NCBI GenBank assembly: GCA_963922205.1
Contig: CAWUHX010000089.1
Span: 930,001 to 994,000 of the forward strand
Origin: Romanomermis culicivorax
Lineage: Eukaryota; Nematoda; Enoplea; Mermithida; Mermithidae
Reading direction: 5' to 3'
Length of the DNA: 64,000 bases
The notes beneath the pieces were generated by a model that worked only from the letters and a program-made list of their open reading frames with translations, did no database searches and was not told where the DNA came from. The translations under genes and the position numbers were made by a program. How positions within the stretch are numbered: the stretch's first letter is position 1; each line of letters begins with the position of its first letter. This document shows positions 35,183 through 44,860 of the stretch, one piece after another.

Positions 35183-36256
35183 AGTAGTAAGGCCGGACCG
35201 TATAGGTCGTACGCTTAAGGATACTCCTATCTTTTGTGTACGACCTATAATTTGTCACTTTCGGCCGATTTATAGGTCGTACAGTAAACATATACGATCG
35301 GCTTTTGTCAGATTTACAGGTCGTACGGTAAACATATACGGTCAATTTCTTCTTCGATTTATAGGTCGTACAGTAAACATATATGGTCAATTTACAGGTC
35401 GTACAGTTAAGAATGCATGTTCTTGAGTTACCCTAATAGTGAAATTACAGTAATTTTCGATTATGGTAATAGTGGAATTAAGATAATAGGTGTGTTACTG
35501 TAGATGAAAAAGGAAAATTGATGATGAACGGAAAATGGAAAATGAAAATATATGTGGAACAAAAATGGACATACAGTATACAAGTACAACACAAAAAGTA
35601 AGGCAAAAAATCGATCTGGAAAAAACTGGAAATACAGTGCCGTAGTGCACAAAGGTGAGAAAGGTAAGGTAAACAAAACACCAAAATTGGATCTGGAAAA
35701 AGTGGACCTACGGTGCATATAATGTACAAAGGAAAAAAGGTGAGGTAACAAAACCAAAATTAATTTAGAAAAAGTGAACAAGGGAAAAGAGCACACCTAG
35801 GGGGCATAGAGAAAGAACATGCAGAAAAGATTATACATAGATCTGAAAGAGATGGTGTAGTGGACAAAGGAAAAAGAGCATGCCTAGTGGAAATAAAGAG
35901 AAGACCTACAGGAAAAATGTTATTGATCTAAGAAGAGAACATTAGACAGCAGTGAAGAAAGCACCTGTGCTTGATAAAAGAAAAACGCTACTACTAAATG
36001 ACTTTTCAAAAATCTAATGTGTGGTTTGCTTATATTACAAAATAATCTTATCTAACCCATGACCCCTGACTACTGTAAGCTGTCTAGAAAAAAAGAAAAA
36101 GGCCTAAGAAGGTAATGTATGAAAAACAAAAATCGATCTAAAGAGAACATGTAGTGGACAAAGAAAAAAGAGCATATGTAGTGGACAAAATGAAAAGATG
36201 CCCATAAATTATTGTCATTTCATGGAGAACATGTACTGGCCAGTATCAAAAATAAC
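35183..36256. repeat. Left terminal inverted repeat of the Polinton
   Basis: It pairs with 44795-45870 in reverse complement with few differences. The outer 230 bp hold three to four copies of AGGTCGTACAGTAAACATAT spaced 50-70 bp apart, likely binding sites for a terminal or integration protein. The reading frames in the repeat are T/F/S-rich shadows present in both ends. Confidence 0.85.
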
Positions 36257-36356
36257 GAGTAATCTGAAAAAGGATAGTACCAGCAACAAATAAAGCTGTA
36301 AATGTTTTTTATTATAAAAAATGAAAATGTACATGATATATAAATATATAACGTAT

Positions 36357-37746
36357 TTAAATACTATAATCTGTAAAGGTTTCACGATTTTTATCAATCA
36401 TTACGAGAGAGTCAAATTCTGCGTATATAAGTGCTTCAATACATCCATCTGGTATATCATCTCCAAAATTCATCTGTAAACTGGTGGTTCCTTCACGTAC
36501 GAGTTCCCAAAAATTACCATCCATACCGCAAGGAGTCAAATCAAAAACAAAAACCGTGTTATGCGTTGTAAAAGAATTTCGAGTAATTTCATTACCCTTG
36601 TTATCTGTACCAATTCCTACACCCTCAAATAATTGTATAAAAGTGCACAAATATTTGTTTTCTTTAAAATTTAACATGTACGGCGTTGTAGGTAATGTTG
36701 TAGTACCACTTGTTATTTTAATTTCGTTTAATCCGAAATGCTTAAAATTGAAGGGGCTTTGATTATAATCACCCCTAGCAGCCGAACCATCAACGAGCGC
36801 CACAACGAGACGACGAGGTAAAGGACCTGTGAACAATGAGTTCAGAGGGGCTGAGCGACGACTAGTTGTTATGTATAGACTTGTAACATGACATCGACGA
36901 ATAGGGTATTTTGCAGCTGTATTTTGTAACATGGATTCAATAGCTAGATTGATATTATCCGCAACTTCAACTTTTTTAATAAATAAAGACATGCTTTTAA
37001 CCTCGATTTTATAAGCTTCGTTGTCAGTAGATATAAATTTTTGCAAGCAAAAATCATCTCTATGTCTGTATAAATCAATTTTCAAAGTACATTGATTCAA
37101 TAGAAAACGTTCTTGCATAAATAGATCGGCATGTATAGGAGCCATTAATTCAACAACTGCACTGTTTTTGAACATCTGAACTCTTTCCAAAGCACCCTTG
37201 TTTTTCTTTATATCAAGAACATCGCCATTTTCAAAAGCATAACCAGCAGCTGCAACTTAGCATCACGACCATAGTTCAATTCTGTTTCCAAATAAGATCT
37301 GTAAGCGTATCTATCCCCACTAAAATGTTAAAATGTTAAAATTAAAAAAAACGTGAACATACATTTAATTATAAAACTTACCTGTCAGATATTAATTTTC
37401 CATTTAAGTACATCTTGATCTGTTTAAAAAATGTTTTGCCGATCAAATTAATTGGTGCTACAACATTTCCAGTAGGGTTATTGTTGGCATCCGATGTTAA
37501 AACGCAAGCACCACCATTAGCTTTCGTAATTTGAATAGTAAAATATATCAAATTTTTTGATAAATCTAGCATATATGAATCTGGTGAAACAACAAACTCG
37601 TACGGTCCCTCATTAGTACAAGGATTCTGGAGTTGTATTTCAGACCAAAAACTTCTACGAATAGCTACTTGAGTTGGAGGTATGGTAAATAAATCTAATT
37701 CCGTTTTACTACTAGGAGATGATGCAGCATCAATAAATTTACTCAT
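36357..37746 (-). CDS. Major capsid protein, spliced, interrupted by one frameshift
   Basis: The virion shell protein of the Polinton, of the double-jelly-roll type by context and length. Exon 1 is 37746-37382. A 62-bp GT-AG intron (37381-37320, gtaagt...cattttag) follows, and exon 2 runs 37319-36357. The text right after the junction (YAYRSYLETELNYG) is characteristic of capsid proteins of these elements. About 15 codons into exon 2, near 37260, the frame is broken by a single-base-type shift. Downstream text (VELMAPIHADLF, YRHRDDFCLQKF) continues to the stop. The combined length of about 440 codons fits the family. Exon 1 overlaps the upstream ORF by 4 bp (ATGA). Confidence 0.85.
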
Positions 37747-38264
37747 TTCGAATAGATATCCTTAAAACCCACTATTCTACGTGGAGTCTTTTTTAAGAAT
37801 GATGAATGTTGTTTTAGCTGCTTATGTTTATGTTGCTTTATTTGACCATTATTCAACATTTTATTGCTCTTCAAATGTATCCTAGAAGTTACATGTTTGC
37901 GCTTTCCTAGACCTTTTCCTTTCTGAATACGATCACCTGTCTCGTGTAATAAATTGCTTGCTGCATTTCGCCCATGATCTGTAACACTTTCTTTAAAAGA
38001 ACGTCCTTCTACCATATCACCTGCAATTTTAGAACCTGCTGCAAGTGCGTGTTTTCCTGCAGACTTCAACAAGGGCATAGCTAGTCGCCATAAACTCTTG
38101 AAAAAATTACCCAATCCAGCTCCCTGATGTCTATAATAAAATGGGTATGCTGCTCTAAAACCTTCCAATGCACCACCACCTAATTGAAATTGACTATCTT
38201 GTATGCTCTGTTGATAAATCTTGACCCAGTAATCAACAGTTTCGGGAATATATACTGTATGCAT
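37743..38264 (-). CDS. Amphipathic minor virion protein candidate
   Basis: A 173-residue protein directly upstream of the capsid gene. Residues 45-75 (GLGNFFKSLWRLAMPLLKSA) form an amphipathic Gly-Leu-rich stretch, followed by helical text (KHALAAGSKIAGDMVEG) and a strongly basic C-terminal half (KHKHKQLKQH). Proteins of this kind in Polinton-like and adenovirus-like genomes are thought to bind DNA or disrupt membranes during entry. That role is inference from composition and position. Confidence 0.6.
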   Translation of the reverse strand: MHTVYIPETVDYWVKIYQQSIQDSQFQLGGGALEGFRAAYPFYYRHQGAGLGNFFKSLWRLAMPLLKSAGKHALAAGSKIAGDMVEGRSFKESVTDHGRNAASNLLHETGDRIQKGKGLGKRKHVTSRIHLKSNKMLNNGQIKQHKHKQLKQHSSFLKKTPRRIVGFKDIYSK

Positions 38265-38384
38265 ATATTGCTTTGCAGATAAAAATTAAATAAATAAATT
38301 AATTAAGAGCATTTGCGAAAATTCAACCTGACGACAACGTGTCCAAAAGCAAATGAATGATTGATTGTGATAAATTCAATAGTA

Positions 38385-39302
38385 TCATAAGAATGAAGGA
38401 GTACGTCGCCTGAAATGTAATTTAACTATAACATTCCCAAATTGGAATGGTATAAACTCATTCATACTGTTTTTTATATTAATCTCGAGTACTGTAATTT
38501 CTTTCAATTGAATGGGTATATAGTGAGGTGTTTCATATAATCGACTCACATTATCTTTGTATTTTCCCTGAGCATTTACTATACGTAAAAGCGGTGCTAA
38601 AGTATTTCCAACAATCTGATTTTCAATAATATTACAGTAAACATAAAAATTCTGTAAATCATTCAAATTTGGTGGTTGAATGCCTAACATGTATAAATGA
38701 TTAGTTCCAGGCTCGGCAAGAAAAACAGCTTTGGATGGTCGAATATGTGTGTTAGAATTTTTTGGAGGTTTCTCTCCAACAGTATATAAGTTAATATTCA
38801 CAGCTCTATTTAAAAAATCATCAGCAGTTGCATAGGCCTCAGTATTGGTAGAGCTAAATCCGAGAAGCTCCATTAGCCATTTGCTTATATCGATTTTACG
38901 TAAGATTGTACCACTTTTTATTTTCAAATTAACTAATCCTCTACTATGTTCATCGTATGAAAACATGATTTCCATGTTAGTTCCGACAATAGCTGCTCCA
39001 ACTTTTGCATTCAACTCTTCAATTAATTCAGATATGGTAAAGTAATGTTTTTCAAAAACTATTACTTTAATTTTTTTGACCTTATTTCCGACACCATCCG
39101 TAATTAATGTTATTACATTATCTCCACCATGATTGGTAAATGTAGCCCAACTATAGGGGTATATTATTTCACTTAGCCCTACCTCCCAGCTTCCATCTAG
39201 TTTTAAACGGTAAGGTAGATGGGCTGAAAAATCAGATGGCTTGTTTCCATTTTTGCTATTACTAGGTAATGTGATATAAAATTGATCTTCAAAGGTTGTC
39301 AT
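38385..39302 (-). CDS. Minor capsid (penton-like) protein candidate
   Basis: A 305-residue protein with beta-strand-rich text and no membrane segment. The N-terminus (FYITLPSNSKNG, then FSAHLPYRLKLDGSWEVGLS) recalls the family often annotated as F54H12.2-like in invertebrate genomes, which accompanies Polinton capsid genes. Its position between the membrane protein and the capsid gene fits the vertex or penton protein. It overlaps the upstream membrane-protein ORF by 14 bp, and its reading frame is intact. Confidence 0.65.
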   Translation of the reverse strand: MTTFEDQFYITLPSNSKNGNKPSDFSAHLPYRLKLDGSWEVGLSEIIYPYSWATFTNHGGDNVITLITDGVGNKVKKIKVIVFEKHYFTISELIEELNAKVGAAIVGTNMEIMFSYDEHSRGLVNLKIKSGTILRKIDISKWLMELLGFSSTNTEAYATADDFLNRAVNINLYTVGEKPPKNSNTHIRPSKAVFLAEPGTNHLYMLGIQPPNLNDLQNFYVYCNIIENQIVGNTLAPLLRIVNAQGKYKDNVSRLYETPHYIPIQLKEITVLEINIKNSMNEFIPFQFGNVIVKLHFRRRTPSFL

Positions 39303-39597
39303 TATTTATAATGTTGTTTGCTGTTGCTATAGGTACGGTCTTCAATGAATTAGATGACTGTAATACTGTCGGTACGGGGCTAGGTAATAAATATCCTGTA
39401 CAAGCGCACAAAAGACCAACCCACAATTGTGTATTAGTATTGTAGAGAAATAAATTTATTATAGCCGTAATGACTACAATGTATATTAGTATGACCTGAC
39501 TGAAGAACACCACTTCGTTTGGAGGTAGACGTTTTCCAAAAAACTCCCAAAGACTGATGCGAGATGTTTCCGAATGTGTACTATTACTACTGTCCAT
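39289..39597 (-). CDS. Small two-helix membrane protein
   Basis: A 102-residue protein with two hydrophobic segments (residues about 32-51, VILIYIVVITAIINLFL; and about 58-74, LWVGLLCACTGYLLP) and a Ser/Thr-rich N-terminus. Similar proteins occur next to the minor capsid gene in related elements. Function is unknown; virion membrane or packaging role is possible. Confidence 0.6.
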   Translation of the reverse strand: MDSSNSTHSETSRISLWEFFGKRLPPNEVVFFSQVILIYIVVITAIINLFLYNTNTQLWVGLLCACTGYLLPSPVPTVLQSSNSLKTVPIATANNIINNDNL

Positions 39598-39768
39598 TTC
39601 AAAATAAAAAAATTTTTATTTAACAATTAACTAGTCAATCATAAATTTATAAAAAGGCGGAGCTAGTAAAGTAACCAATAAAATTACACAAGAATACATA
39701 AAGGAGGTGGAGCTAGTAAAGTAATAAAATTATACAAAAACAGGTAAAGAAGGCAGAGTTAACTTTTA

Positions 39769-40257
39769 CTAATGTGTACATAAATTATTTTGCAATCGAC
39801 CTTTTACAGAAAACTTACAATGAAAGAACTTACAAACTAACTTATCATTATATGCAAAATTTGTATTACTAAAACTTCTAAACATTTTATACATAGGAAC
39901 ACATCGCGCTTTATAATACAAAAAATACAAAGTATATATACCACAAACTCTGCTAGAAACATTTTGTAGGCGTTTCACATTTATGTGTCTTACTGTAGCA
40001 TTCTTGTTAATATAGTTTATAAAAGCAGGAATGATTGGTGGTAAACCATATGAATCAAAATAATATAGAGAGTTGTCATTATCGAAATACATAGTGATCC
40101 AATGACTTCCTTTTTGAAAAGATGAATCTATGTTTGCAATTAGAGCAGCAGGTCTTTTAACTATCTTTGGTAATGTATCGCAAGCAAAAACTCCGAGAAA
40201 AATTCTTGATAATAGTCTATCTTGTTGAACATAATATGCCAATTCAAAGTTGTTCAT
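39769..40257 (-). CDS. Adenain-like (Ulp1 fold) cysteine protease
   Basis: The maturation protease of Polinton-type virions. The catalytic set is visible: His52 in [10 protein letters not shown], Asp68 in YYFDSYG, Gln98 in RLQNVSS, Cys105 in [12 protein letters not shown]. The length of 162 residues is compact for this family (adenovirus protease is about 200). The start overlaps the integrase 3' end by 14 bp. The reading frame is intact. Confidence 0.88.
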   Translation of the reverse strand: MNNFELAYYVQQDRLLSRIFLGVFACDTLPKIVKRPAALIANIDSSFQKGSHWITMYFDNDNSLYYFDSYGLPPIIPAFINYINKNATVRHINVKRLQNVSSRVCGIYTLYFLYYKARCVPMYKMFRSFSNTNFAYNDKLVCKFFHCKFSVKGRLQNNLCTH

Positions 40258-41380
40258 CGTAATCGTCGTCGTCGTTTTGTATATCCTTTTCTAAAATCCA
40301 GCTGTTGAATTTTTCAGGATAACCCCACCACTTCACAAGTAGTTTATTTTGACCGTCTGGTAAATGTTTAGTTTTTAAAATCTTTTCAATTTTATATTCT
40401 TTGATATCAGGGTTAAAATCAATTTTCTGTAGCTCTTTTTCATAAAAACGACCTTCTATATCCTCTTCTTCCAAATCCTGAATTCTATAAAGTATTTGGT
40501 TTCTAGTCTTTACAGTTTGTTTTACCCTAAAAACTTCCTCACTCCATTGAGGTAAATAACCTTTGTCGAACACACCTCTATGCTTACTAATTCGCACGTA
40601 ATCTCCTATATCAATCTTAGGTTTTCTAGTGTATGTGTTCTTGGGGTAAAGTCTCTGCCATATAAGTTTTTCATTGGAATAATTAACATTAACTGGTTTT
40701 TCACCAATTGATCTATGAATAGAATGATTATAGTTTGAAACTAATGTTGATAGAATATCGATCCATTTATAAGTGGTAAACTCTGTAAAATATCTAAACA
40801 ATTTAGTTTTTAAGGTTCTATTAAACCGTTCCACTATTGAACATTTTATGTCTTCATTCTGGGAAGTAAAAAATTGTATATCATTTACTTTTAATAATTT
40901 TTGGAAATCTTTGTTAACAAATTCTTTTCCTTTATCGCTGCGCACTCTCCAAGGGATTCGACCTCTTTTCAAAATATTTTGAAAAGCATCACATACATTC
41001 TTTGCATGTTTTGATTTCAATGGTTCAACCCATGCGTATTTACTTAATACATCTATACATGTAAACATAAATTTATATCCATCGTTGAAATCTGCTAAAG
41101 AAGACATATCTGCCAAATCAATTTCCCATTGTTGATCCATAGCTGTAACATAAATACGGTTACGTGAAAACTTTTTGTTGACTTGCTTATGTAATGTATA
41201 ACTATCTTGTTTTGAGAGCCAATCTTCAACATTTTTACGTGTAATTGTTTTATTGTGTTTTCTAGCTTCCACATATAATTTTTCAATGCTAGAAAAAGCT
41301 GTAGGGTTTCCGTGTAAATTTTTGTACAATTTTGAAAGTAGTCTATCCATTGTTCTAGTATAAAGGGGTATATCGTCCAA
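40244..41380 (-). CDS. Polinton integrase with C-terminal chromodomain
   Basis: An rve-type DDE integrase of 378 residues. Catalytic residues are Asp88 ([10 protein letters not shown]), Asp149 (VRSDKGKEF) and Glu184 ([12 protein letters not shown]), with 34 residues between the last two. A chromodomain occupies about residues 325-370 ([17 protein letters not shown], then EKDIQ), which in related integrases may target insertion to modified histones. The frame is intact, overlaps the upstream ORF by 26 bp and the protease by 14 bp. LTR-type integrases share the fold, but the gene order and neighbours are those of Polintons. Confidence 0.92.
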   Translation of the reverse strand: MDDIPLYTRTMDRLLSKLYKNLHGNPTAFSSIEKLYVEARKHNKTITRKNVEDWLSKQDSYTLHKQVNKKFSRNRIYVTAMDQQWEIDLADMSSLADFNDGYKFMFTCIDVLSKYAWVEPLKSKHAKNVCDAFQNILKRGRIPWRVRSDKGKEFVNKDFQKLLKVNDIQFFTSQNEDIKCSIVERFNRTLKTKLFRYFTEFTTYKWIDILSTLVSNYNHSIHRSIGEKPVNVNYSNEKLIWQRLYPKNTYTRKPKIDIGDYVRISKHRGVFDKGYLPQWSEEVFRVKQTVKTRNQILYRIQDLEEEDIEGRFYEKELQKIDFNPDIKEYKIEKILKTKHLPDGQNKLLVKWWGYPEKFNSWILEKDIQNDDDDYDEQL

Positions 41381-42212
41381 GTGTTCTAGCTTTTCTCCGT
41401 ATCTTCTTTTCTGTCGAGTTTCCTTTACTCAAGATTGTATTGTCTTTGATATCTTCTTCGTCACTTGAAAATACACCAACACCTTTCAGGAGGGATTTAT
41501 TCAACTGTTTGAGACTACTGTTTGCCTGATTATCTGATTCTTCAGCAGCCGTTTGGTAGGAGAGTTTCCGAGGTAGAGTGAATAACATTCTGCGCAAAGG
41601 ATTTCCTATAGCCTCTAAGGGTACATTATGTTTTCTCAAAGCATTAGCAAATTCGCCTACTCCAAGCGGTTGCGTAATTTTTGAACGTTTACGTGACAAA
41701 TCATGTAATAAATCAATAATATGGGAGCCTTCAATTAATTTCCCATCAATTAATATTTCTCCTTGCTTATTAACATGTATACTAGGGTTACGTCTCACAT
41801 GTTCCAATAATAATGATGCAGAACGTTTAAATTGTTTAGGGATTCCACTGAGTAATTTCTAATCATTCAACCAATCTTTTTCCTCAACCTTTAAATTAAT
41901 GCTATCACTTTCATCATTAGTATTTTCTTTTAAAATTATGGTAGCAGGTTGGGCGTTTTCGTGTTCAAAAGTTAAATATTGTGACAATAATTGAGAGTAC
42001 ATTTTGTATTGTTCTTCGGGTGTTAATGTATTATCCTTCATAATGCGCTCTAATTCGTTACGATACATATCAACTTGTCTAGCTATACCCGTCTTTTCAT
42101 TTGCACTCGACGAAGAAGAAGCCTGAGAGTTATTCAACTTATTCAGAACCTCATGAGGGATAAGAGCAAATTTACTGGCAAATTTCATTCTATAATAATT
42201 TCTCTGTAACAA
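41355..42212 (-). CDS. Polinton core protein of unknown role, one in-frame stop
   Basis: One reading frame runs from an ATG at 42212 to 41355 (286 codons) and is broken only by a TAG at 41859-41861. The N-terminal half is helical and Ser-rich (MYRNELERIMKD, PEEQYKMYSQLLSQYL). The C-terminal half has ILIDGKLIEGSHIIDLLHDL and a basic tail. Text of this kind is recurrent beside Polinton integrases in invertebrate genomes, without known function. The two halves were surely one protein. It overlaps the next ORF upstream by 23 bp. Confidence 0.6.
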
Positions 42213-42543
42213 AAGCTGTTAGTGTAGATAATAGAGCCGGTAGTACTAGAGGTAAAAATGCTCCACCACTTTGAACTATTCTTGTACGTTTATTATGTAA
42301 GTCTTTTTTCTTGTTTTTTTCGTGTCTTGTAGCTAAAGCTCTAAGCAATAATTTATGCTTTGCCAATTTCTTTTTTAACTTTGAATTAATAGGGATATTA
42401 CCGTTCAATATGTTCAGACAAATTTCGCATATACAACAGATCAAATCAGGGGAAGAATGTTGAAGAAAAACACGTCTTTGAACACAATTTGAATTTTTCA
42501 ACACATTGAGCTCGTGAATATATTTCTTTAATCTAGAAGCCAT
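42190..42543 (-). CDS. Small basic protein with hydrophobic C-terminus
   Basis: 117 residues. A Cys-rich segment (LICCICEICLNILNGN, residues about 35-50) is followed by a Lys-rich helix and the hydrophobic end QSGGAFLPLVLPALLSTLTA. The layout recalls adenovirus-like core or membrane-lytic peptides and is recurrent in this class of elements. A virion role is inferred. Confidence 0.6.
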   Translation of the reverse strand: MASRLKKYIHELNVLKNSNCVQRRVFLQHSSPDLICCICEICLNILNGNIPINSKLKKKLAKHKLLLRALATRHEKNKKKDLHNKRTRIVQSGGAFLPLVLPALLSTLTAFVTEKLL

Positions 42544-42625
42544 ACAAAACAGACCTTACAGTACATAAAAATATTACAATAATGACCAAATGTTAAATGA
42601 ACATTGAAACAGTTAATGTATTACA

Positions 42626-43091
42626 TTACGATAGTAATGAAGCTTCATTTTGTATAATAATATTCAACTCTTCGCGTCTAGAAAAAGCACACAATATATT
42701 CATATTCATAAAAAACAGTTTATGTGTTGTATCTAGCTTTAAAAAAAGATCTTCTACAAAAATAGAGCGAGGTTCCATCATATCCAATTCTATTAGTAAT
42801 AATTTGGCAAAACACCAAAATTGTGTAACTTTTTTACATCCCATAGGTAAACCAACTTCGCGACGTAAATGAGTGCATGCCTTAGCTATGTCTTTGTAAA
42901 AAATCTTGGCTTCAGGTGAGAAACGAGTCCAAAACAAATCAGCCATCTCACGTTTCTGTTTGTTGGTTAGTATTTTACCTCAAATAAAAAAATATTATAG
43001 ATTAATAACTAGGTGAATAAATAGATAAAAAATTTTTACCTTTTACTTTACTTTGCACCATTCTGACAAAAACTTCAAATGCGGCGGACAT
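42626..43091 (-). CDS. HMG-box-like protein, spliced
   Basis: Exon 1 is 43091-43040 and exon 2 is 42978-42626, joined across a 61-bp intron (gtaaaa...tttgag) in a consistent phase: 405 nt, 134 residues. The first about 50 residues read like an HMG box: FEVFVRMVQSKVKG, KREMADLFWTRFS with the conserved Trp, and EAKIFYKDIAK. The C-terminal part is hydrophobic/helical (FWCFAKLLLIEL). HMG boxes bend DNA and could act in genome packaging or expression. The assignment is by pattern only. Confidence 0.55.
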
Positions 43092-43159
43092 TGTAATTGG
43101 CACAGAACAAACAAACAAACAAATTATAGAAAAACGACCAACCTCTTCCAAAATTTTGA

Positions 43160-43588
43160 CTAAACTGATGTACTGTCAAATATTTTTTTCTGACTACGTA
43201 ATAAATCCACAGTATCACTATATCCTAATCTAGTTCCCTTGATGTACAAGTTTTGAAATTTACTGGTACGGCTACAGCAAGAAAATACAGTAGGATTGAA
43301 AATATATATTTTGAAACACATTCGTAATTGCATAAATTGACCATCATTCTGAGGACATTGTAAAATTTTTTCTACAAAATGTAGTAAGGGTGTTATATGC
43401 AATTTATAATTTTCCCATAATAATTCCCGATCTGTACCATTATCTGTATTTGGTATCGTAAAATCTGTAACATTTACAGGTTCTCCATTTTCATAAATTT
43501 GAAAAGGATATTGTAACCATACAATAAAAACAAATATAAAAAGAATTACGGTAAGGCTATTAAGAAAAGTGTATTTACTGTATAACAT
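43160..43588 (-). CDS. Type II-like membrane protein of unknown function
   Basis: 142 residues with an N-terminal membrane segment (about residues 9-27, NSLTVILFIFVFIVWLQYP), one or two N-glycosylation-like sites (NVTD, NGTD) and several cysteines in the C-terminal domain (CPQND, SCCSRTS). It lies downstream of the ATPase in the same strand. No family was recognised. Confidence 0.5.
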   Translation of the reverse strand: MLYSKYTFLNSLTVILFIFVFIVWLQYPFQIYENGEPVNVTDFTIPNTDNGTDRELLWENYKLHITPLLHFVEKILQCPQNDGQFMQLRMCFKIYIFNPTVFSCCSRTSKFQNLYIKGTRLGYSDTVDLLRSQKKIFDSTSV

Positions 43589-43645
43589 ATCGATAAATAA
43601 TAAGATCCGACTAACTTGTAAAAAGTTTTATGTAAAAATGACGAA

Positions 43646-44341
43646 TCATTTAGGTGTATATAAAATCATATGATTATTGTTAGGAAATATATTAGATCTA
43701 AGTCGATATTTTTCAGGACATGTCTGTGTAAGATCTATTAATAAATAGCCATATGGTATACTGGTAGCATCCTCATACGCTTCTATAAAATAATTTGAAG
43801 TAGTTGGGAAAATCTGTCGAGCCAGTGTGCGCACTTGTAATCTATCGCTAGGGTTTTTTAAAAGAACCAAATATTGAGCATTTATTCTACTTGTACGCAT
43901 TCAATCAAAAAAGGCGTTTTGAACTATATGTATAATTGATAGATTCCAGTGATGCGATCCTTTAGTAAAAAGTTGAGTTAAAAGTTTATCATTCTTCATC
44001 TCTTGCATCATATCATCCATAATTAATAGTTTAGGTGTATCTTTACTTTTTTGAAGTTCGTCCAAGTCAGGTGAACCTTGAATGAATTCTACATAAGAAC
44101 ATTTTTGAACTAATTCATCGTAAGCTTCTTGCCATTCGGAATAACACCAATAAATTTTCACAGGAGCAGGGTGAATCATTTCTTTAGCAAAAATTACTAG
44201 TTTTTTAACAAATTGTGTTTTTCCTGATTTTGTTGGAGCGGAAACTATGCAGTTAAATGGATGTTTCCATATATAAAACTCATCAAGATCTGGCATCTTC
44301 CAAGAAAAACCAACCACTTTTTTACTTGGACACTTTTTCAA
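43646..44341 (-). CDS. FtsK/HerA-type genome-packaging ATPase, one in-frame TGA
   Basis: This ATPase would pump DNA into the capsid. Walker A is SAPTKSGKT at residues 34-42 and Walker B is KLLIMDD at about 104-110. A single TGA at 43901-43903 interrupts the frame; the conserved C-terminal part (NAQYLVLLKNPSDRLQ, LARQIFP) continues in the same frame to 43646. Total length of about 231 codons matches the family. It is the first gene inside the right terminal repeat. Confidence 0.85.
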
Positions 44342-44454
44342 AATGATTTTATTTCATTGAGATGCTATTTATAATTACCAAAATTTTGATACAGTAAAAC
44401 ACGAATAGTTGGACAAAACAAAATACAGTGAAGCTAACTTCCATGAAACATTAA

Positions 44455-44860
44455 ACATGCATCTTTTTCTTTTTCTACTACATATGCTCTTTTTTCTTTA
44501 TCCACGACATGTTCTCTTTAGATCCATTTTTGTTTTTCATACATTACCTTCTCAGGTCTTTTTTTTTCTAGGCAGCTTACAGTAGTCCTGGCTCATGGGT
44601 TAAATAAGATTATTTTGTAATATAAACAAACAACAGGTTAGATTTTTGAAAAGTCATTCAGTAGTGTTTTTCCTTTGTCAAGTACAGGTGCTTTTTTCAC
44701 TGCTGGCAAAATGTTCTCTTTTTGGATCGATAACATTTTTCCAGTAGGTCTTCTCTTTATTTCCACTAGTCATACTCTTTTCCCTTTGGCCCATTACTCA
44801 TTATTTTTGATACTGTCAGTACATGTTCTCCATGAAATGACAATAATTTATGGGCGTCTT
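44455..44860. repeat. Extra tandem copy of part of the right Polinton TIR
   Basis: Text such as CTACATATGCTCTTTTTTC, TTTTTGTTTTTCATACATTA and GCTTACAGTAGTC occurs here and again about 396 bp downstream inside the TIR (44870-45250). The left end of the element lacks this extra copy. Confidence 0.7.

Noticed and set aside
35461-35796. Matching 111-112 codon frames in both Polinton terminal repeats (the other at 45254-45592)
   Set aside because: They are mirror images because the repeats are copies of each other, and are low-complexity Phe/Ser/Pro text without domain features.
43901-43903. TGA in the ATPase as a selenocysteine or programmed readthrough site
   Set aside because: No conserved Cys or Sec position is expected there, other genes in the element carry different lesions (TAG, frameshift), and decay or sequence error is simpler.
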